Under the pieces are notes generated by a model. It was given only the letters and a program-made list of their open reading frames with translations, was not told the DNA's origin and ran no database searches. Made by a program: the position numbers and the translations under genes. Source: Liolophura sinensis (Eukaryota; Mollusca; Polyplacophora; Chitonida; Chitonidae). Taken from it: a stretch of DNA of 64,000 nucleotides. The stretch is from the NCBI RefSeq assembly GCF_032854445.1, contig NC_088295.1:73748028-73812027 (forward strand). Reading direction: 5' to 3'. Of the stretch, positions 34,771 through 46,390 are shown piece after piece; positions within the stretch are counted from its first letter, which is position 1; each line of letters opens with the position of its first letter.

Positions 34771-36766
34771 GCTGTTATCCTGCCTAGGCGCTGAATAGGG
34801 TAACGTGTGCAGGAGCATTTTGGACGCTCAGTTCATATTTTATTCTCCTCCAATGAGGCTCGAGTCTGTCTTAACACATCTTTGACGACTATTGTTATTC
34901 TGATTACTCCACGTTACTATTGTAACACAGAAAGTGATGTAACAGGTGGGGTTTGAGGTTCATGAGCTGTCCTCACGTGACAGAGAATCAAATATTCATG
35001 TATTGTTGTGTGAGAAAGGCGCGTTACGTCGTCCAAAGACAATAAAGACAATACGACGAGGTACCGTTAGGTACTTAAGGCAAGAGCAGCAACAGTACCC
35101 TTGAACGATGTCATTAGCTCTCAAAAAGTACGTAGTCCGCACAAACGGCCATAAAAAGCTTGTGACAGAAAGAGAAATGAAAATCACATTAAAGTGCCAT
35201 GTTCAATGATACATAATGTCAATCAGTTATGTCTTGACAGACTGGTCATCTGACGTGGTTTAGCTGCATCTACACAGCCAGTGCCTAGTGGGTATCATCT
35301 GGGTCACAAGTTAATATAAAAGTATATGACGAGAAACTCGGATTGTACGATATTTATTAATCCATAAATAGGTTTGGTATATGTATACCGGAAGTCACCA
35401 GCACGTCAAAAAGAGGCCAGGCGCTCTGGATAGACTGTAATGTGCCAGGCTGCCATAAATATATCCGCAAACTTGTAGTAACATACTTCTTTGAGTGTTG
35501 TGACATAAAGTCAGCTGCCAGTGGGCTGGAAGTGTATTTATATATTCACCAAGCCGTGTAATAATATAGACGAAAGTCTTTTATTGGCCCGTAGTACGAT
35601 ATGTCAAAGGTTACTATCATTGCTTATCTACGGAAGATCTTTCTTTTCGCACATAAAATCATGATTTCTGATCATTGTCATGTTTACGTTTTGATGACTG
35701 TTCAAGACCTGCTAGATCATCTGTTGAAAGTTTACCATTTATCAGGTGTTAAGTGTCAAATCAATTCAGTCAATTTTGTTCATCGATGTACGAAAATAAC
35801 GACAATTTCTGCAACTTATGTCCCATGCCCACTGTTTGCAAAACTGCTTCTCGTCTACAAAATTAAAATATTTAATTTAGTTTGCATACATAATCTTTTC
35901 TTCATAATTAGCTTAAGTCTAGTATTCAATTATTTTGTTAAGGTATTACTCAATAAATGTGTTAAATTGCTTTTACCAATTGTGTAAGTTTTATTGCAAA
36001 CGAATTATTGTGGTAGAAATGATGGTCACGGTATAGCTGAAAGTAGCATGATTTCCCATATTTAACTTTAAGTATGTATACATACGAGCATATATAAACG
36101 TCTCTGCCTAGACTGTTCACTTCACAGTTCAGTGTAATTTTGGAGTGAAAACTTGCTTGCACTTTAGTCATACTTCAGAAACCGGATTCTAAGTATCCTA
36201 CATAAACATGCGAAACCGCTTGGATGACACATTGGGGAATGTTTATGGGACAGGGTTGATCAATACAGAGCAAATCATAAAACTATGAATGGCTGTTTTG
36301 TTTTTGCCGTCTAGTCCAGGGCATCATGGCTGCTTTTGTCTGATTTGTCTGGCTTCTGAGCCATCACTGTACCAAACGAACTGATTTAAGTTTCATTAAA
36401 TAATCAATATTCTCAGTTTTATCCACTTGCTGTCGAAGTCAAACCAAATTTAATTCCATTTTTTTCCTTTCAAAGTATCTTTTTCGCGTCGGAGCTTAGG
36501 AGAGATGCATTTTTGAGAATGAGAGAATTCATCTTATAGACAGATGATTCAGCCATACATTCTGAAAAGGTTTTCTGATTTGACATCGGATACGGAAAGA
36601 AACAATCACCTCTTGCCATCTGTGACCTTAGTAGCTACGGTAACCGTCATGAAAAAAAAATAGGAAGCCGTAGTGAAAGATGGAACTGGTAGAAATGCCA
36701 GGGAGAGCCGATGAGAAGGCGACTGAAAGACGTGAGTGACGGGCGAATTCCCCTCCCAGCACTTAC
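34771..36766. other. single-copy noncoding DNA
   Basis: The plus ORF at 35601-35987 (128 codons) is hydrophobic and A+T-driven and resembles no family. No repeat or RNA gene recognised. Confidence 0.45.
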
Positions 36767-36830
36767 CCAGCCTCTTCACAGTCAGCCATAACTTCTGTCG
36801 CAATTTGACGGAATTTCCAACTCCGAGCAT
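36767..36830 (-). other. possible short first coding exon (speculative)
   Basis: On the minus strand an ATG at 36830 in a GCGGG-ATG-C context opens about 21 codons (starts MLGVGNSVKLRQKLW). It then meets a good 5' splice donor, CTGG then GTAAGT, with the intron starting at 36766. Local G+C is higher than average. Nothing confirms transcription, and I do not recognise the peptide. It could equally be chance. Confidence 0.12.
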
Positions 36831-37901
36831 CCCGCCTGGTGAGTAATGTTATTTTCTTTCATTCAGACTTTGTGTTTTCTACACATTTTTGCCCTTCTGT
36901 TGATCTTACGTACAGATTGCGTGGATTAGGTTAAGGAGTTATCTCGTAAAATAGTCTGTGTAATTGGGTCAATGTATCCATTCGCGTGGCCATTAAACCT
37001 GCTCCTCTGCAATACAACGTGTGCAGCACTGGATGCCAATCACTGTACCCGTGTAAACAACCTATACACGTAATTATGATGTAACGCAAAATAAACCGGA
37101 AAATCTGCGCGAGTAATGTCGCGCTATTTGTTCGATTTCGTCGCACCTAACATGGCAGGCTAGATAGATTTGCGTGCCTGTGGCGCGCAATGGCAGTCTT
37201 CGCCGAACTGCATTTGAGATTGCCATTTTGCGCAACTGTTCCCCGGGGTAAGGCTCTCTGAAACACGGGAGAAGAAGGCTAGCCCTCTCTAAAGATGGCG
37301 GATTTGTGAACCGGGAGACTCCACCGCACGAACTGCCAGTCAAAGTTTTCAGGTAGGGACCCTTGTCATATTATGTGGTTTTACACCTTACTAAATCAGT
37401 GCCTCGGATTCTCTCAGCGTGACAAATGCGAGCGAGAAAATAAAAATCAGTCGTCTCACGGTCTGAGTTTTATATCGCCTTAGATACATAATATTGCGGG
37501 AAAGGACATAAAACTCCCAATTAAAAAAGCGAGTCACCATAAGAAAACGCATAAATGCACTGGAAAACGATATAGCTTTTATGAAGAGCCACATAAAACA
37601 GTTGCAGATAAGCCCACTGGAGGAGTAAGGGGTCTATAAATGTTTGTATGAACTTTATTTGAGCTGGCGCAGCGCTTTTGTTTCATTCGCAAAGTAAATC
37701 TGATAGACTACACACTACCTCTCCGTGCGAATATGTGCTGTACACGCTCTAACCTGTGTTATAACGTACTTGTGGAGTTTTCTGGCACGACTGGAGAAAA
37801 CAAACGGTCTACCTTAGGCGTATCGTATTTGGGTTCTCTGAGAATATTAAATAGGAAACATTCGAATCGGAGTGGTAATTGTTTACCAGTGTTGTGAAAA
37901 T
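36831..37901. promoter_or_regulatory. possible promoter or 5' region with YY1-like site (speculative)
   Basis: The interval 36980-37350 is richer in CpG than its surroundings and holds a YY1-like AAGATGGCGGATT at about 37293. It also has a candidate donor TTTTCAG then GTAGGG at about 37350. It lies between two possible divergent short exons (36767-36830 on minus, 37902-37955 on plus). A minus ORF of about 89 codons (37074-37343) resembles nothing. The bidirectional promoter reading is inference only. Confidence 0.15.
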
Positions 37902-37955
37902 ATGGATGCTATGGAAAATACTCTGCTTTCTCGGGATCCAGGGACGTATAGGAAG
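37902..37955 (+). other. possible short first coding exon (speculative)
   Basis: ATG at 37902 (context GAAAATATGG) opens exactly 18 codons (MDAMENTLLSRDPGTYRK) up to AAG, followed by a donor-like GTAGGC at 37956. Peptide composition is not A+T-biased, unlike most chance ORFs nearby. No family recognised, and no acceptor or downstream exon can be tied to it within the window. Confidence 0.13.
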
Positions 37956-39425
37956 GTAGGCACGAGAAATGTTTATATGAAAAGTCGCTATTTAATTATG
38001 TTTATGGCGAGAGTAATAATGAAAGGTATGGTCATATCTTTATTAAATTTATAACAAAATTTATTTTAAGAAATATTATAATATACTGTACAAAAAAACT
38101 ATTTACTTAGTCTGCACATGAGTTGAAGTTATTTCAAAATTCAAACTGTTCTACATATTCAAATATTTCAAATGGAGTCTATGGACATAAATTTGTAGGC
38201 CTTTCTAATGTAAAAGAAGAAAGCAAAGCTTATGATAAATATTCGTGATGTTATAAAAATGAAAAAGAATCTGTTAATATTTAAAACTATCTTGCATGAC
38301 CGTTCACATTTATGCTTAGATATATGCATGTATGAGACTGAGATAAATGTTATATTTTTGAATCTGACACACCGTTACGGCATACACTGAACATTACATG
38401 ATATTAGACGAAAATATTTCGTATTCATATTGCAAATATATTTTCTCAAAAAAGTTGAAAAGATTAAAGTGAAGAATTTGGCTAATATGCTCATGTCTAA
38501 ATAATCCATTGTTACTCTCGGGAGATGTTAATACTTTCCCTGCCTAATTGCCATTCAAAATGGCGGATGGTTCATATGTGTGTCTGTGTTTCTGAGAGAT
38601 ATGAGTTTAAATTCTACACCGAAAGTTGAGATAATTATTTTCTGTGATTCAAGACATTGTCCGTAATTTATGTGACGTGCCTCTCGGTCGGTAGTTAAGT
38701 TTCCCAGGTGGATTAGACTATTCCGCAATACATCTCTGCTTTTGTTCGCGGGAGCAGCTTCTCGTCGTAATGTATAGAGATTGACGCAGCCGGTTGGGGT
38801 CAGGTTGGTCGCCTCTCCCCCTAACATCCTCATCCTCCCGGCCGATGATGTGGCCACGTTTTATGGACCTGCCACCCCAGCTTTGATAGACAGCTAAAAT
38901 CTACCCCCTCCTGTTCCACTAGCCTTTATGAACCGGAAACACAGACCAGGCCGAGAGCGATTCCTTGGACTGGCACTCCAAATGGAATGGCCCGCGTTCT
39001 GTCTGGGAGAGAACGGCTAAAATTAGGGCCAGGAAAGACACATGGGCATGGCTGCAAATGCCACTATACAGAGCATAGCCTTATACCGCGGTCACTGTAA
39101 TGTTTCTACATTTTACACCTGGGAACAACTGAACAATCATTAACGTCTGTTTAGTTTTGTGGATTGAAAATATATTGTTGCAGTAATAAAAACTTCACAA
39201 TATTCACACAGATAGATGATGTTGGACAGAGTAAGTGTAGGTTCGTTCTTCCTTTCGATGAAGTCTACTTTCTAAATAGTAGATTTATTCTCATTCCTCT
39301 AAATCTGTTAATGTAACTGCATATGTAATTAGCCTCTGAAACCACATGCAACCCATGTTGTCCTGGACAAACACATGTTAACAAGAAATAAAAGATATTT
39401 TATCCTCTTCACACTTAGACTTAAA
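37956..39425. other. single-copy noncoding DNA
   Basis: A second YY1-like string, AAAATGGCGGATGG, sits at about 38557. A more G+C-balanced part (38640-39060) may be regulatory. The minus ORF at 38555-38857 (100 codons) is unrecognised and probably chance. Confidence 0.4.
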
Positions 39426-39500
39426 ACACACACACAAATAAAAAAAAACAGAAAGAAAAAAAAAGAAAACAAAACAAAAAAAGGAAAAGGAAGAACAACA
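39426..39500 (+). repeat. A-rich low-complexity tract
   Basis: Short (AC)n followed by a purine run dominated by A with scattered G and C. The lysine-rich ORF at 39375-39707 is an artefact of this tract. Confidence 0.8.
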
Positions 39501-39704
39501 GCACCTCTACGGATAATAAAATTTCAAGCGAAATTTAATTCGTTTTTAAGCACAAATAAGGCTTATCAGGGCGGGAATATTCAGCAAAATTTACACCTTA
39601 AACGAAAGGAATTTCAGAGCCAAAGATGCAAAAGATCAAAAGACACAGTTCATATATTTGTTAAATATAGTGTTAATAACAGTCTACTATCAAATAAAGA
39701 AATG

Positions 39705-40095
39705 TAACATACCTTATTCTAAAATATTTTCTCAAAGGAATAAACGTATAAAATATTTCCTTTTAGGCCTGTGGTGTATTACAAACCGTATTATGAAATA
39801 TTTTATCAGGTGAATACACCTGTAATTGTTAAAATGCTACCTTTTATTGTTTATAACGAACCGTATTCTGAAACATTTTATCCGGTAAATAGACCTGTAA
39901 TTGCTAAAATGTTGCCTTTTATTGTTTATAACGAACCGTATTCTGAATCATTTTCTCAAAGGAATATAAATGTAATAATTAAAGTGTTGCCTATTGTAGT
40001 GTATAACAAATCAAAATCTGAAACATTTTCTTAGAGAAATATACCTGTCATTGTTACAATGTTGCATTTTATTATGTATAACACATTATACAATA
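39705..40095 (+). repeat. 75-bp tandem array, about 5 units
   Basis: The mark AACCGTA or its variants recurs at about 39709, 39784, 39859, 39934, 40009 and 40084, exactly 75 bp apart. Units share TATTGTTTATAACGAACCGT, TATTCTGAAACATTTTAT and CCTGTAATTGTTAAAATG. The 87-codon plus ORF at 39771-40034 repeats a 25-residue pattern because 75 is divisible by three. Its frame breaks by a stop in the fourth full unit, so coding is unlikely. Confidence 0.92.
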
Positions 40096-40468
40096 ACAAT
40101 ATGTTGTCAGGTACCAGTCTGTACTGTTTATATCCGTCTACTCTGCATATTTCTCCTTAGTACAGCAGTTTTACGCTGCCCACTACTGTGTTGTTTATAA
40201 CCGTGTATCTTCTCCTTTCTCTTATCAGCCAGTATTATCATGTTGTGTCCATTCCCAGGACAGCTGATAAATGCCATCCATGGTAACAAATTTTATTTCT
40301 GTGAGTTATACTGTGAGTTATGTACAAAAGATTCAAGGCTGTCTCGTCATAAACACCTCGAATTATGTAAAGATTAACATGTTATAACCGAGCTACGTCT
40401 GAATCTTCATCGCTGTGATACTTAAATACTCAAATTCTAATGGAAAAAAAGGACAAACTTAAAATTTC
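40096..40468. other. single-copy noncoding DNA
   Basis: Nothing recognised between the 75-bp array and the next SINE. Confidence 0.5.
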
Positions 40469-40709
40469 TGACGTAACCAATATTTATTTATTTGATTGGT
40501 GTTTTACGCCGTAATCAAGGATATTTTACTTATACGACGGCAGCCAGCATTGTTCTTGGAGGAAACCGGGCACAGCCCGGAGGAAACCCTTAACCATCCG
40601 CAGGTTGCTGGAGGCCTTCTCACGTACGGCCGGATAGTTCAAGTTCAAGCCGGACTTGAACTCACAGCGACCGCGTTGGTGAGAGGCTCCTGGGTGACGT
40701 AACCAATAT
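40469..40709 (-). mobile_element. 5'-truncated SINE, copy of the main family, with perfect 15-bp TSD
   Basis: The direct repeat TGACGTAACCAATAT is identical at 40469-40483 and 40695-40709. Between them, on the minus strand, the SINE starts at CCCAGGAGCCTCTCACCAAC (A-box part missing). It runs through the B-box zone and body and ends ACCAATCAAATAAATA. A small local duplication (AGTTCAAGTTCAAG) occurs near 40637. A perfect long TSD with a missing 5' end is the signature of incomplete target-primed reverse transcription. The 68-codon plus ORF across it is an artefact. Confidence 0.96.
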
Positions 40710-41423
40710 GGCCAAGTGCCTGGTGTACTTCATTCAAAGCACATTAGCTTAATAACTACCAAAGTATTAAGTTTTGAACTCGCAATTTTATTACATTAAG
40801 GTCGACACAAATTCTTAGGCAATGTACCGCGCGGCATAAGACGCCAGAACGTTTTTGTATTAAAAAAATAAAAATTTGATTCAACCAATAGCTGTTAGCT
40901 ATTACATGGAGCTTATCAGAGTACCTAGTTTCTGCCGGGCTATTTGTACGCGTTTGTATGCAGCGGGTGTGTAGAAGTGAATACTCTGGCAGAGCCCGCT
41001 CCCTATTTAACGGACTCAGCCAAGCGTGCCTGCAGAAGTACAACTGAAGACAGCACGGATTTATTCATCGTATCGAGACTTTGTATTCCATCGGAACTCC
41101 TATTGGGTCATACAAACGCTTCATACAATTGACATCATAAAATTACCTTTTGATCTCCCTTACACAAACAAGAGCTAATTTTTAACGACGTAGTAAACGC
41201 CCTCTTTTCCCCTCACATGTGCACCTGGTTGGTACCGCCTGTGGAAGAATGTCGTAGAGGTACACACACGTAGGTTAACCAGGCTATGTCATATACAGAT
41301 ACACCATCTCGACAGACGTTATGATATTTGCACAGAGACTACTGTTCTGTGAATATGAGTAGATCAATGTCCTCTCAGTGACCGGTAAATGTGATCTGTC
41401 ACGCTCTACGTTATCCCTTTCTA
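40710..41423. other. single-copy noncoding DNA
   Basis: No gene or repeat recognised. Short ORFs on both strands (up to 95 codons) look like chance. Confidence 0.5.
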
Positions 41424-41478
41424 TACATAAATTATTCGTATCTACACACAAATTATCCGTATCTACACACAAATCGTC
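41424..41478 (+). repeat. 21-bp triplicate
   Basis: Three units of about 21 bp with TATCTACACACAAATTATCC, the first diverged (CTATACATAAATTATTCG). Confidence 0.75.
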
Positions 41479-42713
41479 CGGTGTAAGACTCATAATAAAA
41501 TCAAATCTTCAAATGACGACAACGATAAGAACAGATGTAAATTTCAGAGCTCCTGTTTGTGAGCATAGCAGGAGTTGTGTTCCAAGATAACGTAGCTATG
41601 CTTATATGTGGATGGATTTTTATACACACGATGGGTAATAAGCTAACTTCCTAATACGCTTGAAATGTATTTTTTTCTGGTTTATTGACCAATTGTATAA
41701 TTAATGTGAACGGTCACAATTTTTTTTAGGAAAAAAACACACATACGTTATGATTTAAACACGTGATAGACTAAGCAGTAACCATTATTCAAAGATCAAA
41801 TTTATTCTGAAAAACTATTTTTTTAAAGCCACAGAAAACAAAGGATCCAAATCCTAGATCAGTTTGTCAGGGATAAAACAATATCTATGTAATATCAATG
41901 CGATTCTCAAAGAATAAAAAAAAATTGCCTGGTTTTGACTACGTCTTTTAGTTCTACAGTCAGGACAGGAAATAAGAGACAAAAGTTTCATATGATAAAA
42001 ATAAAACATGCAGAAAAAAGGTCAGTAATTTTTCGGAGACGTCATCATTGACGATTCATCCACGGACACCCTACCGATTTCTTGTGCAGCTCTATAGTCA
42101 TACGCATACTGTAGAACGTGATCTGACAGACACCAGTATTGATAACCAGACATTTGTGAGTCCGCGTGCAGACAAGAGAACCAAAGAGATAAATTGCAAA
42201 TCGATTTTTATGTTTGTCTATTTTGTACGTGAAGTGTAAGGTTAAATCCATACCATCGCCTCATACAATTATTCGAAATGCTGAAGTTACGTGCACAGAG
42301 TGTTCTTAAAGACAAAAGGTCGCTCGTTCTGTGTGTGTAATGTGTATGACCAGTGTGCTCTCAACCAAAACTTGGCCATGTGTTATTCATAACAACAATT
42401 GCAGTTCCAGGCAAATGACTCTTCTGAAGACGGGTGCAAAACTATGCTATACACCTGCCCGCAACTGCTGTGTGCACTATGCAGACACCGCTTTATGCGT
42501 GTACTTTTTATTTACAAGCTGTAATATTTGGTTTGTTATTGATTCACACATAGATTTCATTTGTTCATTTATTTCCTTAATCTTATTTCTGGAAGTTTGG
42601 TTGAAAACTATAGCTAATACATGTATACATGTGACGAGGACAGAATATTTTCAGGTCCCATTCATGTTGTAATCCTAAAGTTTCAGCACATCGTAAATGA
42701 GGGAAATTTGTGC
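41479..42713. other. single-copy noncoding DNA
   Basis: Nothing recognised. The cysteine-rich plus ORF at 42331-42672 (113 codons) matches no family and lies in A+T-rich DNA. Confidence 0.5.
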
Positions 42714-42775
42714 TATACAGAACTAGCACTAAATGTCCATTTAGTATACAGAACTAGCACTAAATGTCCATTTAG
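42714..42775 (+). repeat. 31-bp perfect direct duplication containing a palindrome
   Basis: TATACAGAACTAGCACTAAA plus TGTCCATTTAG occurs twice in tandem, at 42714 and 42745, with no mismatch. Each copy carries ACTAAATG-TC-CATTTAGT, a palindrome with 8-bp arms. Perfect identity suggests a recent slippage or duplication event. Confidence 0.9.
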
Positions 42776-43139
42776 TTACTAGATTTGTATCAAAAATCTA
42801 TGCCAATTGTATCAATAACGGTAGGTAATGGCTTCTAAATGCAATGGTTATCTGGAAGCAATCACAGAACTGTCACGTAATATTCTTTTGGTAATATTGT
42901 TATAGAAATTTTGCTTATAAGCTACTCATGTAGTGATACGAAAGAGAATAATATAAAAGACAAAAGGGTACAGTGTAAAACCAGAACATCGACAACAGTG
43001 TGATCATTGGCAAATCGCCACAGGCAACCGGCGAAGTCCATCCACTCCCCTGTCAATCTACCTCAGTCCGAGTTTTAATCTACTTATTCATGTAAACGCT
43101 TAAATAATAGCAACTTAGTCCCCCAGAACCATGGCTTAT
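42776..43139. other. single-copy noncoding DNA
   Basis: Nothing recognised. Confidence 0.5.
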
Positions 43140-43520
43140 GAATTAGGTAAAGACAAGTACAGCGATGTTAATTGCAATTCAATAGATATCACTGGTCTAG
43201 AATTAATCAAAATACAGAGCTCCCATCACGTTTAATAAACAACCACTCGAAAACAATGCATATGCATCCCCCCCTCCTCCCTTCTAAACAGCTGAAAAAC
43301 AACATCTCCGATTTTTCTCGCGGATTGGAGCGCTGTATTCGTGCGATGATTGGAAAGGGAGCATAGTGTTTCATTAGAAACTCGGGCAAATGAAGTGCTA
43401 CAAAGGTGGAAGAATTATTGGCCAAGTGTCTGTCAGTAATTAGCTTGATTCTGGCGGGTCTGACTCCATTTAGCGAGGTGAGAGTGGGGGCGGGTCCTGA
43501 CAATATGGAACGATAGCGAA
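43140..43520. promoter_or_regulatory. candidate enhancer or conserved noncoding block
   Basis: The block is dense in homeodomain- and POU-like strings: GTTAATTGCAATTCAATAGA (about 43167), AATGCATATGCATCC (about 43255), TTTCATTAGAAAC (about 43370) and CAGTAATTAGCTTGATT (about 43434). A G+C-richer end (GGTGAGAGTGGGGGCGGGTC, about 43478) looks like a GC-box/SP site. Short ORFs on either strand do not resemble proteins. The regulatory reading is inference. Confidence 0.25.
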
Positions 43521-44867
43521 ACTCAACCGTACGGCCACTGATTGCTAATCAGGGCAACCACGCCATTTTTCAATCAGATTCTTCAATTGAGAAGTTAGCG
43601 AAGTTAGCGATTCCCTTTCACTCCTTTAAGACACCTCTCAAATCAGTAGTTAAATTGGAAAAGAAAAGAATCCAGGGTTAGGCAAAAAATGGTTTGGATA
43701 CCATTACTTCAAAAATTAAAGCAGTGCTAGAAAATAGTGCTTCTAACTTCTAAATTCTGTGTTACAATTTGCTAAGTCTTGATGCACTGAGCTTATTCTT
43801 AGTAACGTTGTATTGTATACACATTATAGTTGCGTGATGAATTCATAGACACCTATGCCTTTCTTTCATACACTCTTAAGCTGAATCAACAACAGCTGGA
43901 CTCTAACCGGGACTCTCACCGGCCATATGCAGATAGGCAACAATGGTTTTGCGACAGAACGAATGTTCTGTATAAATCCGAAAGTTGATCCTCTAGAACA
44001 AGCCATGGAACAAGTTATCCTTTAATCTACTTCTCGGATGCTTCGTCTTGTACACAGTCCAACGCCAACACGTTTATGACAGGTCTGTTCTGCCCACCTG
44101 TATTGTGTTGTTAAGTCACGGCATCCTCTTGCTCTTACCGATACTAAAACTACAATTAACTTGTCCAACAAGCTGATAGCCCTGAATAGGATACTGTCGT
44201 TTAATTTCCGATAAATTCAATGCCGTCATCGCTTGTGGGGCGGCTGGGGATAACCTAGTCAGATAAGGAAAGAGCGCGGCTGTACAGAGACAAAATCTCC
44301 ATAAAAGTTAACCCTCTGATCCCGAATTCGTATCTTGGGTCAACAGTTGTGATAGTGCCAAACTGTTTTGGACAGTTATAAGTAAACACAGTCTGTAATG
44401 ACATTTAGCATGTACTTATACGACAGGTTAAGTCATGAACGACAAGCTGCCATGTGTACCGTGGCAGGACAGTGCTGATAAAGTGTAAAATCCACAGGAA
44501 CCACATTTCCTTACTGTTCCTTTCCATTCACCTGTCTGACAAAACTTCTTTTCATTTAGAATTTTTTAAGTAATACGATGCTGGCCTAAATTTTATTGGA
44601 GTGATTTTCTATAGGAACATGGAGCTTGTTGAAAGAACTGCATCAAGTGTAATAGACTCGTGTCTTACTTTTATTCCTTGATAGTGTTGAACATAAAGCC
44701 TTGATGTTATATGGTTAATTTCATAGTCATTCGTTGTTAGAAAGAAAGCAATCTCTCTATCTGGTAAGAAATGACTGACACTTGAAATATATTGTATCAT
44801 TTTAACTATTATATTATACTTTTGTACTATTTTATATAGGTGGCTTTCATATATTTCTGTTATAGGT
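43521..44867. other. single-copy noncoding DNA
   Basis: No gene recognised. A minus ORF at 44609-45025 (138 codons) begins here but is A+T-driven and crosses the G-run as a proline string, so it is treated as chance. Confidence 0.5.
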
Positions 44868-44888
44868 GGGAGGGGAGGGGGGGGGGGT
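44868..44888 (+). other. G-run, candidate G-quadruplex
   Basis: GGG-A-GGGG-A followed by about eleven consecutive G. It can provide four guanine runs with single-base loops. It is a mutable homopolymer whose length may also be an assembly uncertainty. Confidence 0.5.
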
Positions 44889-45700
44889 AGTATATGAGCC
44901 AGGGTAAAGAAGTCTGTATTTACTCGTTGCACGGGTCCAAAAATATTGTGTTTGTCTCGAAAATTTCTTGTGGATGAGCTAAACAGGGCAACAGCAACAG
45001 CTGCGAAGTCAACGTATTCTATCACGACAATACCCTCTGAAGTAACTATTTAAAAAAAAATGGGACCCTAATAAAGAAAGGAGTTTATCTGCACCATTCC
45101 GTCACACCGATATTCCTCAACTATACCGGATTCATATAATCGCTTTATTGGGTGAGGAGATCAAGAGGTTGTGCTATCAAATGTCGGTACAGTCATTTTA
45201 GAAAAAAGTACAGAAGTGAAACTTATAAAAAAACTTCAGGCCTCTATATTGTTTTTCCTCAAAGACATTCAACTGATAAAATTTCAACATTCATTGTCTC
45301 GGTATTTACCAAAACAACCTTACATTAACGCTTACGGCAACAAAGCCTTCTTTAGTATCACTACATTCAAGGGTTACCATTCATAGCAAGTCCCGTTCAA
45401 GTGAGTATAAGTGTATTGTCGGAGGTTGGTGGCCGCACGGTGTTTGTCTTGAAAATCGTCGGAGAACTGGTGACACGCCTCTGTGTCCCTGTTCTCTCAT
45501 CTTAGTGGCGATAAAGACCTGCGCGGTCGACGGCGCTATGGTTTCACCATTTGAGTAGTCATACATCTTTGGTTAAGATAACTTCTTCTTGGTGCATGTG
45601 TATATCTGTACGTCGCACGTTAGAAAGGCTATCATTAAGTTCCTAAAGGTTGCACTGGATACTCCGGTTTTGTGTACCGGCAAAGCTGACCCGATCGTAT
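44889..45700. other. single-copy noncoding DNA
   Basis: Nothing recognised apart from short chance ORFs. Confidence 0.5.
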
Positions 45701-45987
45701 CAATGAAAAATTTATTTATTTATTTATTTGATTGGTGTTTTACGCCCCACTCAAGAATATTTCACTTATACGACGGCGGCCAGCATTATGGTGGGTGGAA
45801 ACCGGGCACAGCCCGGGTGAAACCCACGACCATCCGCAGGTTGTTGGAAGACCTTCCCACTTACGGCCGGAGAGGAAGCCAGCATGAGCTGTACTTGAAC
45901 TCACAGCGACCGCATTGATGAGAGGCTCCTGGGTCATTACGCTGCGCTAGCGCGCTAACCGACTGAGCCACGGAGCAATGAAAAATT
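45701..45987 (-). mobile_element. full-length tRNA-derived SINE with perfect 12-bp TSD
   Basis: CAATGAAAAATT is identical at 45701-45712 and 45976-45987. On the minus strand the element reads GCTCCGTGGCTCAGTCGGTT (A-box TGGCTCAGTCGG), a B-box region GTGAGTTCAAGTACAGC, and a body with a self-complementary CCCGGGCTGTGCCCGG. It ends AAAACACCAATCAAATAAAT. It is one of the two most complete copies here and a good reference for the family in this genome. ORFs over it on both strands are artefacts. Confidence 0.96.
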
Positions 45988-46052
45988 CAAATGGAGTCCA
46001 ACATCAATCCGATGACGTTAATTTGAATGGTGAAATCAACCTGGTTGTCAAA

Positions 46053-46390
46053 ATTCGGCACTTGTATACCATTCGTCCACAGTGACAATCTTCAATCCGG
46101 CACTTGCATACCATTCGTCCAGAGTGACGGTCTTCAATCCGGCACTTGTATACCACTCGTCCACAGTGACGATCTTCAACTCGGCACTTGTATACCACTC
46201 GTCCACCATGACGGTCTTAAATCCGGTACTTGTATACCACTCGTCCACAGTGACGGTCTTAAATCCGGCACTTGTATACCCCTCGTCCACCATGACGGTC
46301 TTAAATCCGGCACTTGTATACCCCTCGTCCACCATGACGGTCTTGAATCCGGCACTTGTATACCACTCATCCACTATGACGGATCATCGA
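46053..46390 (+). repeat. 42-bp minisatellite, 8 units
   Basis: The mark CTTGTATACC recurs at 46061, 46103, 46145, 46187, 46229, 46271, 46313 and 46355, a constant 42 bp. Units share CGTCCACAGTGACGGTCTTC and AATCCGGCA with few differences. Since 42 is divisible by three, at least four frames on both strands are open (up to about 143 codons), giving 14-residue repeats. The same openness on both strands argues that none of them is a selected protein. Confidence 0.95.

Noticed and set aside
34474-34798. Repeat ORFs in the 109-bp array
   Set aside because: 109 is not divisible by three and frames change from unit to unit; the peptides are coincidental.
44609-45025. 138-codon minus ORF with a proline string
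   Set aside because: The proline string comes from the G-run at 44868-44888, and the rest shows no domain.
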